Below, in pieces: positions 1 through 11,649 of a stretch of DNA of 64,000 nt. The notes below the pieces were generated by a model that searched no databases, was not told the origin of the DNA, and saw only the letters and a list, made by a program, of their open reading frames with translations. Origin of the DNA: Rhynochetos jubatus (taxonomy: Eukaryota > Chordata > Aves > Eurypygiformes > Rhynochetidae); the NCBI GenBank assembly GCA_027574665.1, contig CM050662.1:3006501-3070500 (forward strand). Direction: 5' to 3'. Made by a program: the position numbers and the translations under genes. Position 1 is the stretch's first letter, and every line of letters starts with the position of its first letter.

Positions 1-2330
1 ACGCCATAAAAGAAGGGTTGGTGCATGGCAGAATTGGGAGAATGTGGTGGACGGTTCTCGTGGTAGAGTGTTCCTTCGTGATAGTTATTTCCCCCAACTT
101 GAACCTGGTTAATGGCTGGATGCAAACCCGTTGGTTACTGCTGTTTCCCAAAGGAGAGGTGCGTGTGGCTCCATGGATGAAGAAATTGTTCTCCCTGGTG
201 ATGTTCACCTCCTCTGCCGTGTGCTATAGAAATGGCAGTGTTGTTGGCATGGGTAGCCTTTGTCCAGGAGTTATTTTTTTATGCCTTGTTTGTACAGTTT
301 TTTGCCATTTTTGCAGTGAAGGCAGATCCTTTTTCGGTATTGGACTCCAAGGGTGCATGTTGCGCCATGAATGGAAAAGTGACAGTTTCTTTATGCTGGG
401 TGAAAGAAGAGAGTTTCACCCATGTCTTCTGGAGAAATGGTAGCAGTAGTGGGATGGGTTAACATTTGATAACTTTTTTTTCCCATTCTTGATTATAGTT
501 GGCTTTTTCCCATTTCTTATCAGGCTTTCATACACAGGTGAAAGTGTAGAATGAGATATCAAGAAAAAACAAACCTTATGTATGTCAGTGTCTTCTTTTC
601 CTCTCCCCTTTTCCCAGAACTGCTCGGAGGTGGTTGATTGCGTTAACAGGGTAATATTTTCTTGAAGGAGTGTTTTGCAGTATTTTGTTGAAAGGTGTTC
701 TACCAAGGCGTAGATTCAAGAGTTAATTTTGTTACTTTACTAACAATTATCAGTCTTTTCGTTGTTGTCCAAGCTGTAGAATGACGTGGATGAATGTAAA
801 TGTGTATAACCTATATAAACTCAAAGTTAAGTGACCTAATGGAAAGGGAAATCACCCTTTAATGCCTTTCCACTTTCCTTCATCAGTGTTAGCTTTAGAT
901 GTACCGAGATTTAAATGCAGTTCAGTTGCTCTCATGCAGTTGAAAAATACAGTTGAGAATATACGAATACCGGGAACACAAGCACACTAGAAGAATTTAT
1001 CTTAAATCAATTCTATCCTATGGTTGCAATCTCCTGCCGTGTTGGTGTTGTGGGCCACATAATGGCCACAGGAGTAAAGGCAGCTATGCTGGATGTTCTT
1101 GCTGTACTCGAAAAGCCGTTTCCCCGCCAGTTAGCAGGGACTCAAGGAGATGATTCTGGCCAGGTTCCCTGCAGGTGCCTCCTGCCTCCAGCGTAGTTTT
1201 GGTACCATCAGTGCGAAGTGATGAACTAACAACCTGAAAATGGGGAGAGGTGATTGATTTTGGACCCGTAGCGGAGCCTCATCTTGTGTTGTGTTTCCAG
1301 GCATGTCTGCTGGTAAGAAATCCCAGAGTCTCTGGCCTGAGTAACCGGTGCGCACTTCAGGATCTTAGTTATCCGTTTCAGTGAATTGGCCCCACCTTTT
1401 TCAGCCTTGAAACATCTAATCTCAGTCATTGGTGGTGGTGTATGTCATTTGAAGCATGTTCCGTATGAAGTGAAGTACTTAAAGCAAGGTTCCTGCCTCT
1501 TCGTTTACTGACCCTGATATCTCTGCTTCTGCGGGAAAGGGTGTGTGTCTGGTTATCACGTTTGGTGTCTCAGAGATTGGTTTTTTTTCCCATCCGTGTA
1601 GCAGTCATTAAAGCACGACGGCTACAAGAAAAAAATTCATGGTGGGACCTAATAGGGTAAAACTCGTCATATTAGGAATAATTGCTTACTTGGTATATAT
1701 CTCACCATTAGCAAGTCATTTTTCCCGTGTTATGAAGAGAACACGCCCATGGGAGGCCTCTGCCTTCCTCCGGGGTGTGGTCGCCTGGCTGCAATTGAAG
1801 GATGATGTCGCATTGTTACAGAAAATCACGGCTTAGAGAAAGGCCAATGGAGGAAGTCGCCGGTCTCATTTGAGGGCGGATCTTCATTGCGCTTTGTGCT
1901 ATTGGTCGGGACGTGGGGAATTACTGTGGCTGTTTGAGGCGCTTTTGATCTGCAGAAAGGGTGAGGGAAAAGTAATCAACGCGCCGCTGCTACAAAAAGC
2001 TGTGAAACCCGTGGTGGAGCTTGTGCTTGCGGACTAATGGGATAAAGCTCGTGATATCCTACACGTCATATTTTACGTGACAAATGTCACCAGATTCATT
2101 CTTCCCATGAAGTAAAAGGACCACGGCCCCGGGAGGCCTCCGCCTTCACCCTGACCGCGATGGCCTGGAGGATGCAGGAAGAGATGTGCTGGAGAGAAGG
2201 CATCGCAGGAGATCAGCGCAGGACGGGAAGCGATGTCTGCGTGGATCTGTCCCGTCCCCGCGAGCTGTGGGTGGGTGGGACAGGCCGGGCGGGCAGCGCC
2301 GGGCAGCGCTCGGTGCCTGCAGTGCCGGGA
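1..2330. other. Intergenic DNA upstream of the A-type variable exon
   Basis: No protocadherin exon, RNA gene or long conserved reading frame is visible here. The short open frames lack cadherin motifs, signal peptides or recognisable domains. In a cluster of this kind the next upstream variable exon would be expected further 5', outside the window. The only structure noticed is a partial tandem duplication in the last 700 bp, listed separately. Confidence 0.7.
1611..2155. repeat. Diverged tandem duplication upstream of the A-type exon
   Basis: A segment at about 1611-1775 reappears at about 1983-2150, an offset near 372 bp. Shared landmarks in the same order are a GGCTACAAGAAA/GCTACAAAAAG start, GGTGG, CTAATRGGRTAAARCTCGT, a TCATATT block and GGGAGGCCTCYGCCTTC. 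Divergence is considerable, so the duplication is not recent. It ends about 180 bp before the promoter element of the A-type exon and may be part of its distal promoter, but no function is shown. Confidence 0.65.
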
Positions 2331-2360
2331 AGAGGCTGCGGGCGCCGCTGTTGACCGAGG
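2331..2360 (+). promoter_or_regulatory. Conserved sequence element (CSE) of the A-type exon promoter
   Basis: The core GCGCCGCTGTTGACC (2342-2356) matches closely the elements found before the next two variable exons: GTGCCGCTGTTGGCC at 14855 and TGCCGCTGTCGGCC at 20601. Its CGCT box lies at 2346-2349, about 255 bp before the ATG. In mammals the equivalent CSE is bound by CTCF and drives stochastic promoter choice. That role is inferred here from family knowledge. Confidence 0.75.
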
Positions 2361-2601
2361 AGGAGCGGGAGGAAGACCGGAGCGCTGCAGGCAGCCCCGC
2401 CCGCTGCGGCCCGGCTCGCTCGCTGTCTGGCTGCTGGCTCGGCGGCCGGGCGGTCTGCGAGCGTCCCCGCGGTGCGGAGCCGAGCTGCAGCGAGCGGAGG
2501 GGCCGGCGGCACCGGCCGGGAGCGGCGAGGTGGTGCCGGAGAAGCAGGCGGCGGTGGGGAGCTGCCAGCGGTGGTGCGGGGCCGGCGGGGCCGCGGCGGA
2601 G

Positions 2602-5007
2602 ATGTGGGCGGCGGGGAGGCGCTGGGGCCGGCGTGAGCGAGCCCTGCTGTGGGGCGTCCTGGTGGCGGCGTGGGAGGCGGCGTGGGGGCAGCTGCGCTAC
2701 TCTGTGCCCGAGGAGATGCCGAAGGGCTCGTTCGTGGGGGATGTGGCCAAGGACCTGGGACTGCAGCTGCCGGCGGTCCGCGACGGCGGCGCGCGCCTTG
2801 TCTCCGCGGGTAGGACGCAGCATTTCTCCCTGCACGGGCAGACGGGACATTTGGTGACGGCGGAGAGGCTAGACAGAGAGCAGCTGTGCGAGAGTGCGCA
2901 GCAATGCGTGCTGCGGTGTGAGCTGATCGTGGAGGGGAAAATGAAGTTTTACGAAATCGAAGTGGAGATCACAGACGTTAACGACAACGCGCCGAGCTTC
3001 CGAAAGGCAGAAACACAATTGAGAATGAGCGAGACGACAGCCCCGGGTGCGCGGTTTCCCCTGGCGGAGGCTCTGGACCCGGACGTGGGATCGAATTCTC
3101 TGCAGAGGTACGAGCTGAGCGGCGACGAGCACTTCTCGCTGGCCGTGCAGGCGGGTCCTGGCGGGGTCGAGCGTCCCGAGCTGGTGCTGGCGAAGGCGCT
3201 GGACCGGGAGGAGGCGGCGTTTCACGAGCTGTTGCTGAGGGCGAGCGACGGCGGAGAGCCGGCACTGACGGGCACGGCGCGCATCCGCGTGGCCGTGCTG
3301 GACGCGAACGACAACGCGCCCGTGTTCAGCCAGGCGGAGTACACGGCGCGTGTGCCGGAGGACGTGCCCGTGGGCTCCACCCTCGTCACCGTCACGGCCG
3401 CCGATGCCGACGAGGGCCTGAACGGCCATGTTATGTATACATGGCAAACGGTTTCGCTGAAAGCCTCGCAGATTTTGCATCTGGACGCCGAGACGGGAGC
3501 GATCACGCTGGTGGGGAGCCTGGACTTCGAGGAAGGCCACTCCTACGAACTGGAGGTGCAGGCACGGGATGCAGGCGAGCTTTTCGACACGGCGAAAATC
3601 GTGATCACGGTGACAGACGTGAACGACAACGCGCCCGAGATTTCGGTGCGGTCGGCGCTGAGCGCGATCTCGGAGGACGCCCCGTCGGGCACGGTGGTGG
3701 CCCTGCTGCACGTGCAGGACCGGGACTCGGGGGCGAACGGCGAGGTGCGGTGCTCATTGGACAGTGGTGTCCCGTTCCAGCTGCGAAGTTCTCGGGGCAG
3801 CTACTACCGCGTGGTGACGGCGGGGCAGCTGGACCGGGAGGAAGTGTCGGAGTACAACGTGACGGTGCGGGCGGCGGACGGCGGGTCGCCGGCGCTGTGG
3901 AGCAGTGCGGTGCTGTCGCTGCGGGTGCTGGACGTGAACGACAACGCGCCGGTGTTCGCGGAGGCGCGCTACAGCGCCCGGCTGCCCGAGAACAACGCGG
4001 CGGGCGCGCTGGTGCTGACGGTGCGGGCGTCGGACGCGGACTGGGGGCAGAATGCGCGCGTGCGGTACCGGCTGTGGGAGGGGCGCGTGCGGGGCGCGCC
4101 GCTGTCGTCCTACGTGTCGGTGCAGGCAGAGACGGGCGCGTTGTACGCGCTGCGCTCCTTCGACTACGAGGAGGTGCGCGAGGTGGGGCTGTGGGTGCGG
4201 GCGGAGGACGGCGGCGCGCCGGCGCTGAGCAGCAACGTGTCGGTGCGGCTCGTGATCGTGGACGAGAACGACAACGCGCCGCGGGTGCTGTACCCGCCGC
4301 CGGCGTCGGGCGCGGGCTGGTCGGGCGTGGAGCTGGCGCCGCGCTCGGCGGAGCCCGGGGCGCTGGTGGCCAAGGTGGTGGCGGTGGACGCGGACGCGGG
4401 GCAGAACGCGTGGCTGTCGTACGAGCTGGCCAAGGCGACGGAGCCGGGGCTGTTCCGCGTGGGGCTGCACAGCGGCGAGGTGCGCACGGCGCGCTTCCCG
4501 CTGGCCCGCGACGCGGCGCGGCAGAGCCTGGTGGTGGTGGTGAAGGACCACGGGCGGCCGGCGCTGTCGGCCACGGCCACGCTGACGGTGGTGCTGGCCG
4601 AGAGCGTGGCCGAGCTGCTGTCGGAGCTGGGCAGCGCGGCGGCGGCGGCGCCGGGCGAGCCGGCCGGCAGCCTGACGCGGTGGCTGGTGCTGGCCGTGGC
4701 GGCCGTGTCCTGCCTCTTCCTCGCCTTCCTGCTGCTGCTGCTGGCGCTGCGCCTGCGGCGCTGGCGCCGCTCGCAGCTGCTGGCGGCGGGCAGCGGCGCC
4801 TTGCGCGGCGTCCCGGCCTCGCACTTCGTGGGCATCGACGGCGTCCGCGCCTTCCTGCGCTCCTACTCGCACGAAGTGTCGCTCACCGCCGACTCGCGCA
4901 AGAGCCAGCTCCGCTCGCCGGGCGGCAGCTGCTGCGACACCCTGCCGGCCCGGCCGCCGCCCGACGAGCCCGCGCCGCTGCTCGGGGAGGACCCCGCCGC
5001 TGCCCCG
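2602..5007 (+). CDS. Protocadherin gamma variable exon, A-type (VGA-like)
   Basis: This is a single large exon of 802 codons; joined to the constant exons it gives about 926 residues. The start at 2602 is chosen because a signal peptide (about 1-29) follows and leads to the mature QLRYSVPEE start typical of the family; the frame is open further upstream. EC1 has the clustered-protocadherin CX5C (LCESAQQC). Calcium-linker motifs close EC1-EC5 at about residues 125, 234, 339, 444 and 554 (DVNDNAP, DANDNAP, DVNDNAP, DVNDNAP, DENDNAP). EC6 follows, then a membrane helix at about 694-716. The cytoplasmic part has the gamma-A signature VPASHFVGIDGVRAFL followed by SYSHEVSLTADSRKS. The exon ends at CCG|GTGAGT, phase 0, matching constant exon 1. 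GC content, especially at third positions, is very high. Without splicing the frame continues 31 codons to a stop at 5103. The A-type call is firm; a one-to-one name is not. Confidence 0.95.
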
Positions 5008-5224
5008 GTGAGTTCCTCTGGCGGGACGTCTTGCGCGACGCTTCCCTCTGCTTCTCCTCTGCCCTTTCCCCCCGTGTTCTGCGTCCTGCCCCGGGAGCTT
5101 TAGTGCCAGGGAAGGCAAAGCTTCATGCAGCAACGTGCGGTGTGCTGGTGCCTCTTGCTCTGGGGCTGTGAACACGGGATCGCTGCTCTGCGTTACAGGT
5201 GGTGTGGGCGGCGGGAGAAGTGGG

Positions 5225-5560
5225 ACTGCCTTTGCCTTCAGCTTCTTCAGAGCAGGGCTTTGTGTTTCATCATGTCGTTATCGTGTTGGATGCTCTTCGC
5301 AGACCCAGTCTCTCCTGAAGGACTGATCCTCTCTTACTTTTAGAATCCTCATTGTTCTTCTCCGTAGGGTAGTGAGCATGTAGTTGTGATGTCCTGAATT
5401 GGCGGCTGAATTAGGTACTTATTCAAGTGCCATAATGGGAGCCTTGGGCGGAGCCAGCAGTGTTTTCATTACCTACTAAATAACTTGATTATGTACCTAT
5501 TCTCAGTGCCATAATCCTGAAGAATATGTTATGATCCTTTCGTTTCTGAATGTTCTTCTT
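5225..5560. repeat. 3' flank of the A-type exon, copy A of a local repeat family
   Basis: Sequence just after the A-type exon recurs twice downstream. The block around 5300-5375 (CAGTCTCTCCTGAAGGAC ... TAGTGAGCA) matches 7865-7950 and 10928-11005. The stretch near 5488-5545 (TGTACCTATT ... TATGATCCTTTC) matches 8405-8460 and partly 11374-11420. The GGGCTTTGTGTTT block near 5257 matches one near 11462. These are diverged local duplications of a variable-exon flank. Confidence 0.7.
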
Positions 5561-5779
5561 GCCAAATGCACCTGGTAAGAACTCATAGGTGATTCATGGT
5601 AAAGGAGAAGTTGGATAGGAATCTATGATACCCATGCCATCTGGGATGGATTTGAGGAGAGTGTTGGGGTGCTCTTTGTGTGGAGGTTCTGGTGGAGACA
5701 TGGCATGTGTGTTGTTGAATCCCAGTGTGTATTGCTGGCCTTCTGGAAATGAGTCTGAGGGTGTCTTAGAGTTAGATGC

Positions 5780-7620
5780 CCCCTTGCTTGGCCTCCAACT
5801 GGCCAAGTTGTGGGTTCGGGTTAATCCCTTTTCTTTCCCACTGCATGCTGTTCCCTGTGAGCGGTAGTTAAATTCTTGCCTTGCTTGCTGTGATGATGTA
5901 AAGGTGGGATTCTGTGTGTCTTCTAATGTGTCTGAAGCTCTGTTTCCCTGCATTCTCAAAGGAGATGCCAGTCTTCTGACCAATGTGTCTGCAAGCAGTA
6001 GCCATGGAAGTGCAAACATGCTTCAGGGGTACTATTTCTAGCCATTGCTTCTGTAAGACAGTGATGTAGAATTTCATCCTGGTTGTATTAGGCTTACTCC
6101 AGCCTGGACCATCCTTCAGATGTTATTGGTCGCTCCTGCTCATATGAAGTAACTGCTGATGTATTGTTGATATTAAAATTGTCGTGAACATAGGGGATGG
6201 GTGTGTAATTTTGTGAGAAAGTTGTGGGTTCATCAGTTTGTTTTCCGACTGCACATGATTTTCTCTGTGAATAGTATGTTTGCTTGTCATGGGCCTCTGT
6301 GTGTCTGAGAATGTGACTAAAATCAATGCTCTCGTTTGTCACATACACATGGGGAGAAGTCAGTGCAAGGTGTGAGAGGGGCTGGCCTCAAAGCAGGAAA
6401 GAGGCGGTTTTGTGCTCCCTCTGGCTGTGCTGTCCTTCAATGTCATGCCTAGTATAAAGGCCTCTGACACACTTAGGGACCTTTTCCCACATCCTGAAAG
6501 GCGATGACAATTCTCTGACCAATTTTGTCTTCAAGCAATAGTCATGGAAGTGCAACATGCTTCAGGGGTACTATGTGTAGTAATTGTTTTGTGAAAAGTC
6601 ATTTTCCAGATATATGTCCTTGCAAGACTGTGATGTAGCATGGTTGTATTAAGCTTTTCCCCAGTCTTGACCAACCTTCAGATGTTATCAATGGCTCCTG
6701 CTCATATGAAGTATCTGAGGATGGTGCTATTGAAATTGATATGAACGTAGGGGGTGGGGGAATAATTTTGTCAAGAATTTCTGGGTTTGGGGCTTGTGAT
6801 TTGAAGGATATGAGAGGAATTTACTCATGTTATCCAGTGTCATGTCCAGTGCAGCTTTTCCTGTGAATGGTATTTATTGGACCTAGATGCTGTGTGTGAG
6901 GAGGTCCTGGTGGAGACATGGCATGTGTGTTGTTGGTTCCCAGGGTTTATTGTTGGACTATGTAAAATGAGTCTGAAGGTGTCTTTAGACTTGGATGCCC
7001 TCTTCCTTGGACTCCAACTGGCCAAGTTGTGGGTCCGGGTTCATGACTTTTCTTTCCCTTGGCATAATGTGGTCTGTGAGCAGGAGTTCAATGCTTGTTT
7101 TGCTTGCTGTGATGATGTAAAGGTGGGTCTTTGTGAGTCTGATAATGTGTCTGAAAATGTCAGTAGAGGCAATGCTCCTGCTTGTCACATACACATGGTG
7201 AGAAGTCAGCGCAAGATGAGCGAGCTCCTGCTCAAAGCAGGAACAAGGGTTGTCTGATCCCTCTGGGTGGACGATGCTTTAATATCATGTTTACTTGCCC
7301 AGTTTCCCTCCCTTCTACCAAGTCCCATTTTCCCGTATCCTCAAAGGACACACCAGTCATCTGACCAATTTTCTGTAAGCAATAGCCATGGAGATGTAAA
7401 CGTCCTTCAGGGGTACCATTTCTAGTAATTGCTTCCTTGCAGGAGTAAGATGTAGAATTTCATCACGGTAGTATTAAGCTTACCCCAGCCTTGACCCACC
7501 GTCAGATGTTACTAATGATACCTGATCATATGAAGTAACTGCTGATGTTTTGTTGAGATTAAAATTGGTGTGTATGTAGGGGGATGGGTGTGTAATTTTG
7601 CCAGGAAGCTTTGGGTTTGA
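5780..7620. repeat. Diverged tandem repeat array with three partial units
   Basis: One block appears at about 5960-6230, 6498-6792 and 7346-7620, each with TTCTGACCAAT-like, GCTTCAGGGGTAC-like and CTCATATGAAGTA segments in the same order. A second block, containing CCAACTGGCCAAGTTGTGGG and TGCTGTGATGATGTAAAGGT, appears at about 5780-5940 and 6998-7160. A third starts with GAAGTCAGYGCAAG at 6356 and 7202. No cadherin coding sequence is visible inside. The short open frames here are repeats of each other and not genes. Confidence 0.75.
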
Positions 7621-7629
7621 AGTAGCTTT

Positions 7630-8460
7630 GGGTAGTCAATGTCTGTCTGCCTGTTGTGAAGATGAAAGAGAATCATAATAGAGCTACTGGAGGAAAAGGA
7701 AGATGTTTTCCTCATTTCCCATTTTTTAAGTTTGATATAAAATGGAGCTGGATTTGCCTTGGCTTGGCAATATATACTATGGTGAGAACCACAGGAGGTA
7801 TATGGGGAGAAATTCAAGGTGCAGGTGGAGATGTAAGGAGGGGCATATTCCCACCCTGTAGATGTTCACTGATCCAGTATCTCCTGAATGTCTTCTCCTC
7901 TTTTTTGTTCATATCCTTGGATGTTTCTTTCCAGAGGACTAGTGAGCAGACAAATGTACTTTCCTTCTTCATACAGAGATGTATCTTTGTGAAGTCCCTG
8001 GGTGATCCTGGTGCATGTTCTAGAGAAATGGTCCGGGCAGTTGTTGGCCCTTTGATGACAAGTCCTTGCTCAGCACTCTGAGGGTCAAAGAACATCATGC
8101 AGCTTGGAGGCAGAACTCATGGGAGCTGTTGGTGAGGGGCAGTTGAAGGACACAAGAGATATGGTATCTCCATGCCCTATTCCGTCCCTTCCGTGTTATC
8201 GTGCAGTGTGAGTTTCATCTTGTCAAAGATGCTTGGCTAGAAGACATGTTTCTCCAGCTGTGTTGTCAGCCCTGGCAGGTACTTAATGTTTGTTTGTATG
8301 TTGTCATCAACTCTTAACTTAGAGCCTAACATTTGTCTTACATACTTAAGACAAATGAAATAATGAGGATTGGGAAGAGCAAACTGTCTATTCGTCATGT
8401 ACTAAATTCCTGAATTAGGTACCTATTGTGAGTGCTGTAATCAGGAAGAGCATGCCATGA
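7630..8460. repeat. Local repeat family, copy B
   Basis: This block matches 10650-11450 nearly throughout. Shared segments include GAAGATGAAAGAGAATCATAA, TGGATTTGCCTTGGCTTG, GCCCTTTGATGACAAGT and GGGTCAAAGAACA-type sequence. Part of it also matches the 3' flank of the A-type exon. The antisense CR1 starts where the copy ends, so the CR1 now separates copies B and C. Confidence 0.75.
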
Positions 8461-8464
8461 TCCT

Positions 8465-10545
8465 TTCCAGCCCCCCCTGTCCAACCCCCCTGCCAAAGCA
8501 TGTTCTCCTAGAGCAGGTTGGACAGGAACATGTCCAGTGGGTTTTGAATATGAAGGAGACTTCAGCACCTCTCTGGGCAGCCCATTCCAGTGCTCTGGCA
8601 CCCTTTAAGTAAAGAGGTTTTTCCTCATGTTGAGGTAGAATTTTTTGCGTTCCAGTTTCTGCCCATTGTCCCTTGTCCTGTCATTGGGCACCACTGAAAA
8701 GAGTCTGGCCCCATCCTCTTCATACACACTTTTTATACATTTGTAAGCATTGATAAGATCCCCTCTTATTCTCTTCCGTAGGCTAAACAGACCCAGGTCT
8801 CAGCCTTTCCTCATAAGAGAGGTGCTCCATTCCCTTGATCATCTTTGTAGCCTTCTGCTGGACCCTCTTTAGTAGTTCCCTGTCTTTCTTGAACTGGGGA
8901 ACCCAGAACTGGACACAGCATTCCAGACGTGGCCTCACTAGGGCAGAGCAGATGGGGAAGATAACCACCCTCGACCTTGTGGCCACACTCTTTTTGATAC
9001 AACCTAGGATACCACTTGCCTTCTTGGCCACATGGCAGGCTCATGGCCAAGTGATTGTACTTCAGACTCCCAGGTCCCTCTCTGCAGATCTGCTTTCCAA
9101 AAGGTCAGTCCCTCACCTGTACCAGTGTATGGGTTTATTCCTCCACAGGTGCAGAATCCTACACTTGCTCTTGTTGAGCCTCATTAGGTTCCTCTCCACA
9201 CAACTGTCCAGCCTGTCCAGGTCTTGCTTTATGGTGGGACAACCTTCTGGTATATCAGCCACTCGTCCCAGCTATGCCATTAGCAAGCCTGCTGAGGGTA
9301 CACTCTGTCCCCTCATCCACGTCATTGCTGAATATGTTGAACGAGACTGGGCCCAGTACTGACCCCTGGGGAACACTGCTAGTCACTGACCTCCAACTAA
9401 ATTTTGTGCCACTGATCACAACCCTCTGAGCTCTGCCATTCAGCCAGTTCTCACTCTACCTCACTGTCCACTCATCTAACCCACACTTCCCGTACCTATG
9501 GGGATGTTATGGGAAACAGTGTCAAAAGCCTTGCTGAAGTTGAGGTAGACAACATCCACTGCTATCCCCTCATCCACTCAGCAAGTTATACCATTGTAGA
9601 AGGCTATAAGATTGGTCAAGCATGATTTCTCCGTGGTGAATCTATGTTGACCACTTCTGATAACCTCTCTTACATGCTTAGAGATGACATCCAGGATGAG
9701 CTGTTCCATTTCCTTTCCAGGGTTGGAGGGCAGACTGATTGGCCTGTAGTTTCCCAGCTCTTCCTTCTTTCCCTTTTTGAAGACTGGCGTGACATTAGCT
9801 TTCCTTCCATCCTCAGGCACCTTTCCTGTTCTCCCTGACCTTTCAAAGATGATGGAGAGTAGCTTCACAGTAACATCTGCCAGCTATCTCAGCACTCATG
9901 GGTGCATTCCATCATGCCCATAGATTTATGGGTGTCAGGTTTGCCTAAATGACCTCTAACCTGATCCTCCTTGACCAGAGAAGGGTCTTCCTTTCTCCAG
10001 GCTCTCTCTTACTTCCAGGGTCTGGGATTCATGAGGGCCAGCCTTAGGAGTAAAGGCTGAAGCAAAGAAGGCATTCAGCAACTGTGCCTCCTCTAAAGCC
10101 TCCATCACCAGGGCACATTCCTGGTTCAGCAGTGGGCCCACATTTTCCCTAGTCTCCCTTTTGCTACTGATATATTTGAAGAAGCCTTGACATCCCCTGA
10201 CAGGTTTAATTCCAAGTGGGCCTTAGCCTTCCTCATTACATCCCTGCATACTCTGACAACATTTCTATATTCCTCCCAAGTCACCAGTCCCTTTTTCCAC
10301 ATTCTGTAAACTTCTTTCTTCCATTTATTTTTTTTCCAGAAGCTTCGTGCTCATCCATGCAGATCTCCTAACCTCCTTTGTCTGATTTCTTACTCACAGG
10401 GGTGCATTGATCTTGAGCTTGAAGGAAGTGGTGTTTGAATATTAACCAGCTCTTGCACCCCTCTTCCTTCTAGAGCCTTAGCTTATGGGATTCCTCCAAG
10501 TAGGTCTTTGAAGAGGCCATCATCTTTCTCTGCTCATCATTTCTA
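8465..10545 (-). mobile_element. CR1 LINE, antisense, 5'-truncated, about 2.1 kb
   Basis: Read on the minus strand, 9868-9578 encodes a broken piece of a LINE reverse transcriptase, including the VFKKGKK and NYRPISL motifs. The stretch 9031-8783 encodes the C-terminal part with ASGILGCIKKSVATRSR. The low-coordinate end has the usual CR1 3' UTR features, such as ACCTCTCTGGGCAGCCCATT in plus-strand orientation. The frame is interrupted repeatedly, so this is a dead copy. It lies between two copies of a local duplication. Confidence 0.85.
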
Positions 10546-10649
10546 TTCTTCTCAGCCTTTCTGTTTCTCCATGATAATGTGGTGAGCAACATAATTCCTT
10601 GTTTCCATGTTTCCATCTTTGTGCACTGGGTGGAGGAATGGTCTGCACA

Positions 10650-11450
10650 AAACCACTGGTCCTTTGAATATAAGAGTCTGCCTGTTATGAAGATGAAAGA
10701 GAATCATAAAAGTTGTGACTATTTGAGAAAGTCTCTGGGTGGCTCTGTGTGAAGGGTTACTGGAGGAAACAGGAGATGTGTTTTGCTCATTTCCCATAAT
10801 TTAAGGTTGATGTATTGCCAAAGGTGCTGGATTTGCCTTGGCTTGAAAATACATGGTGTGGCAAGAGCCCTACAAGGGCACAAGGTGAAAGATTCAAGGT
10901 GCAGGGGATATTCCCCCTCTGCAGATGTTCACTGACCTAGTCTTTCCTGGAGGACCACTCCTCTTTTAGACTCTTGGTGTTTCTTCCCAGAAAACTAGTG
11001 AGCACACAAATAGGCCTTCTTTCATCATATGGAGATGTAAAGATACCTGTGCAAAGTCCATGGTGTGATGGTGGTGCATGTAAAAGAGAACTAGTCTGGG
11101 CACCTGGCCCTTTGATGACAAGTTCTTGCAAATTCTGAGCGTCAAAGAACACCACGTAAGTTGATATGAGTCATCAGAGCTGTTGGTGAGGAGCTGCTGA
11201 AGGACACAAGAGAGATGGTATCTCCGTGCCCTGTTCGGTGCCCACCTGTGGTATCATGCAATGTGAGATTCATCTAAGAAGTTTGGCTAGGATACATGGT
11301 TTTCCAGCTGTGCTGGGAGCCCTGGCACATTCTTACTGTGTGTTTGCATGTTGTCAGTTCTTAACTAATAGCTTCATTATGTACTTATGACAAATGTCAT
11401 AATATGGGCTTTGGGAAGAGCAGAAGTGAGGCTACTGTTGACTTGAGTTT
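10650..11450. repeat. Local repeat family, copy C
   Basis: This is the second long copy of the 7630-8460 block, in the same orientation and order, with small insertions and deletions. Around 10928-11005 it also matches the 3' flank of the A-type exon. No intact exon is left next to it. Confidence 0.75.
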
Positions 11451-11649
11451 CCTTTGAGCGGGGCTTTGTGTTTTTATCATGGCCAGATCATTTCTCATTT
11501 TGTCCCCTGCTATGTGTAACACTTTTTTCTGTCAGCATTAGCTCTTCTGAACAGATATGTTGCATTATTAGCAAATGGATGTTTGCATTATTAGCAGGGT
11601 CAGACGTCTTCCCAACAGGACATGAGCTTGTGTAGGATGAGATTGTCTT

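Noticed and set aside
18..443. 141-codon open frame at the window start
   Set aside because: No signal for a variable exon: no EC repeat, no phase-0 donor and no similarity to cadherin cytoplasmic segments.
3441..5171. 576-codon plus-strand open frame overlapping the A-type exon
   Set aside because: It is the out-of-frame reading of the cadherin exon. Its glycine/arginine/alanine-rich product has no motif.
3754..5175. Long open frame on the minus strand (473 codons) opposite the A-type exon, and similar ones opposite the B-type-like exon (16132-17082) and at 14669-15253
   Set aside because: Shadows of very GC-rich coding DNA. The predicted proteins are arginine/histidine-rich without domains, while the plus frames are clear cadherins.
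5813..5836. tRNA B-box-like GGTTCGGGTTAATCC
   Set aside because: No A box or cloverleaf around it, and the repeated copy near 7035 does not keep the motif.
8783..9868. Reverse-transcriptase-like peptides on the minus strand
   Set aside because: Not a gene. They are broken remnants of the CR1 element already listed, with several frame interruptions.
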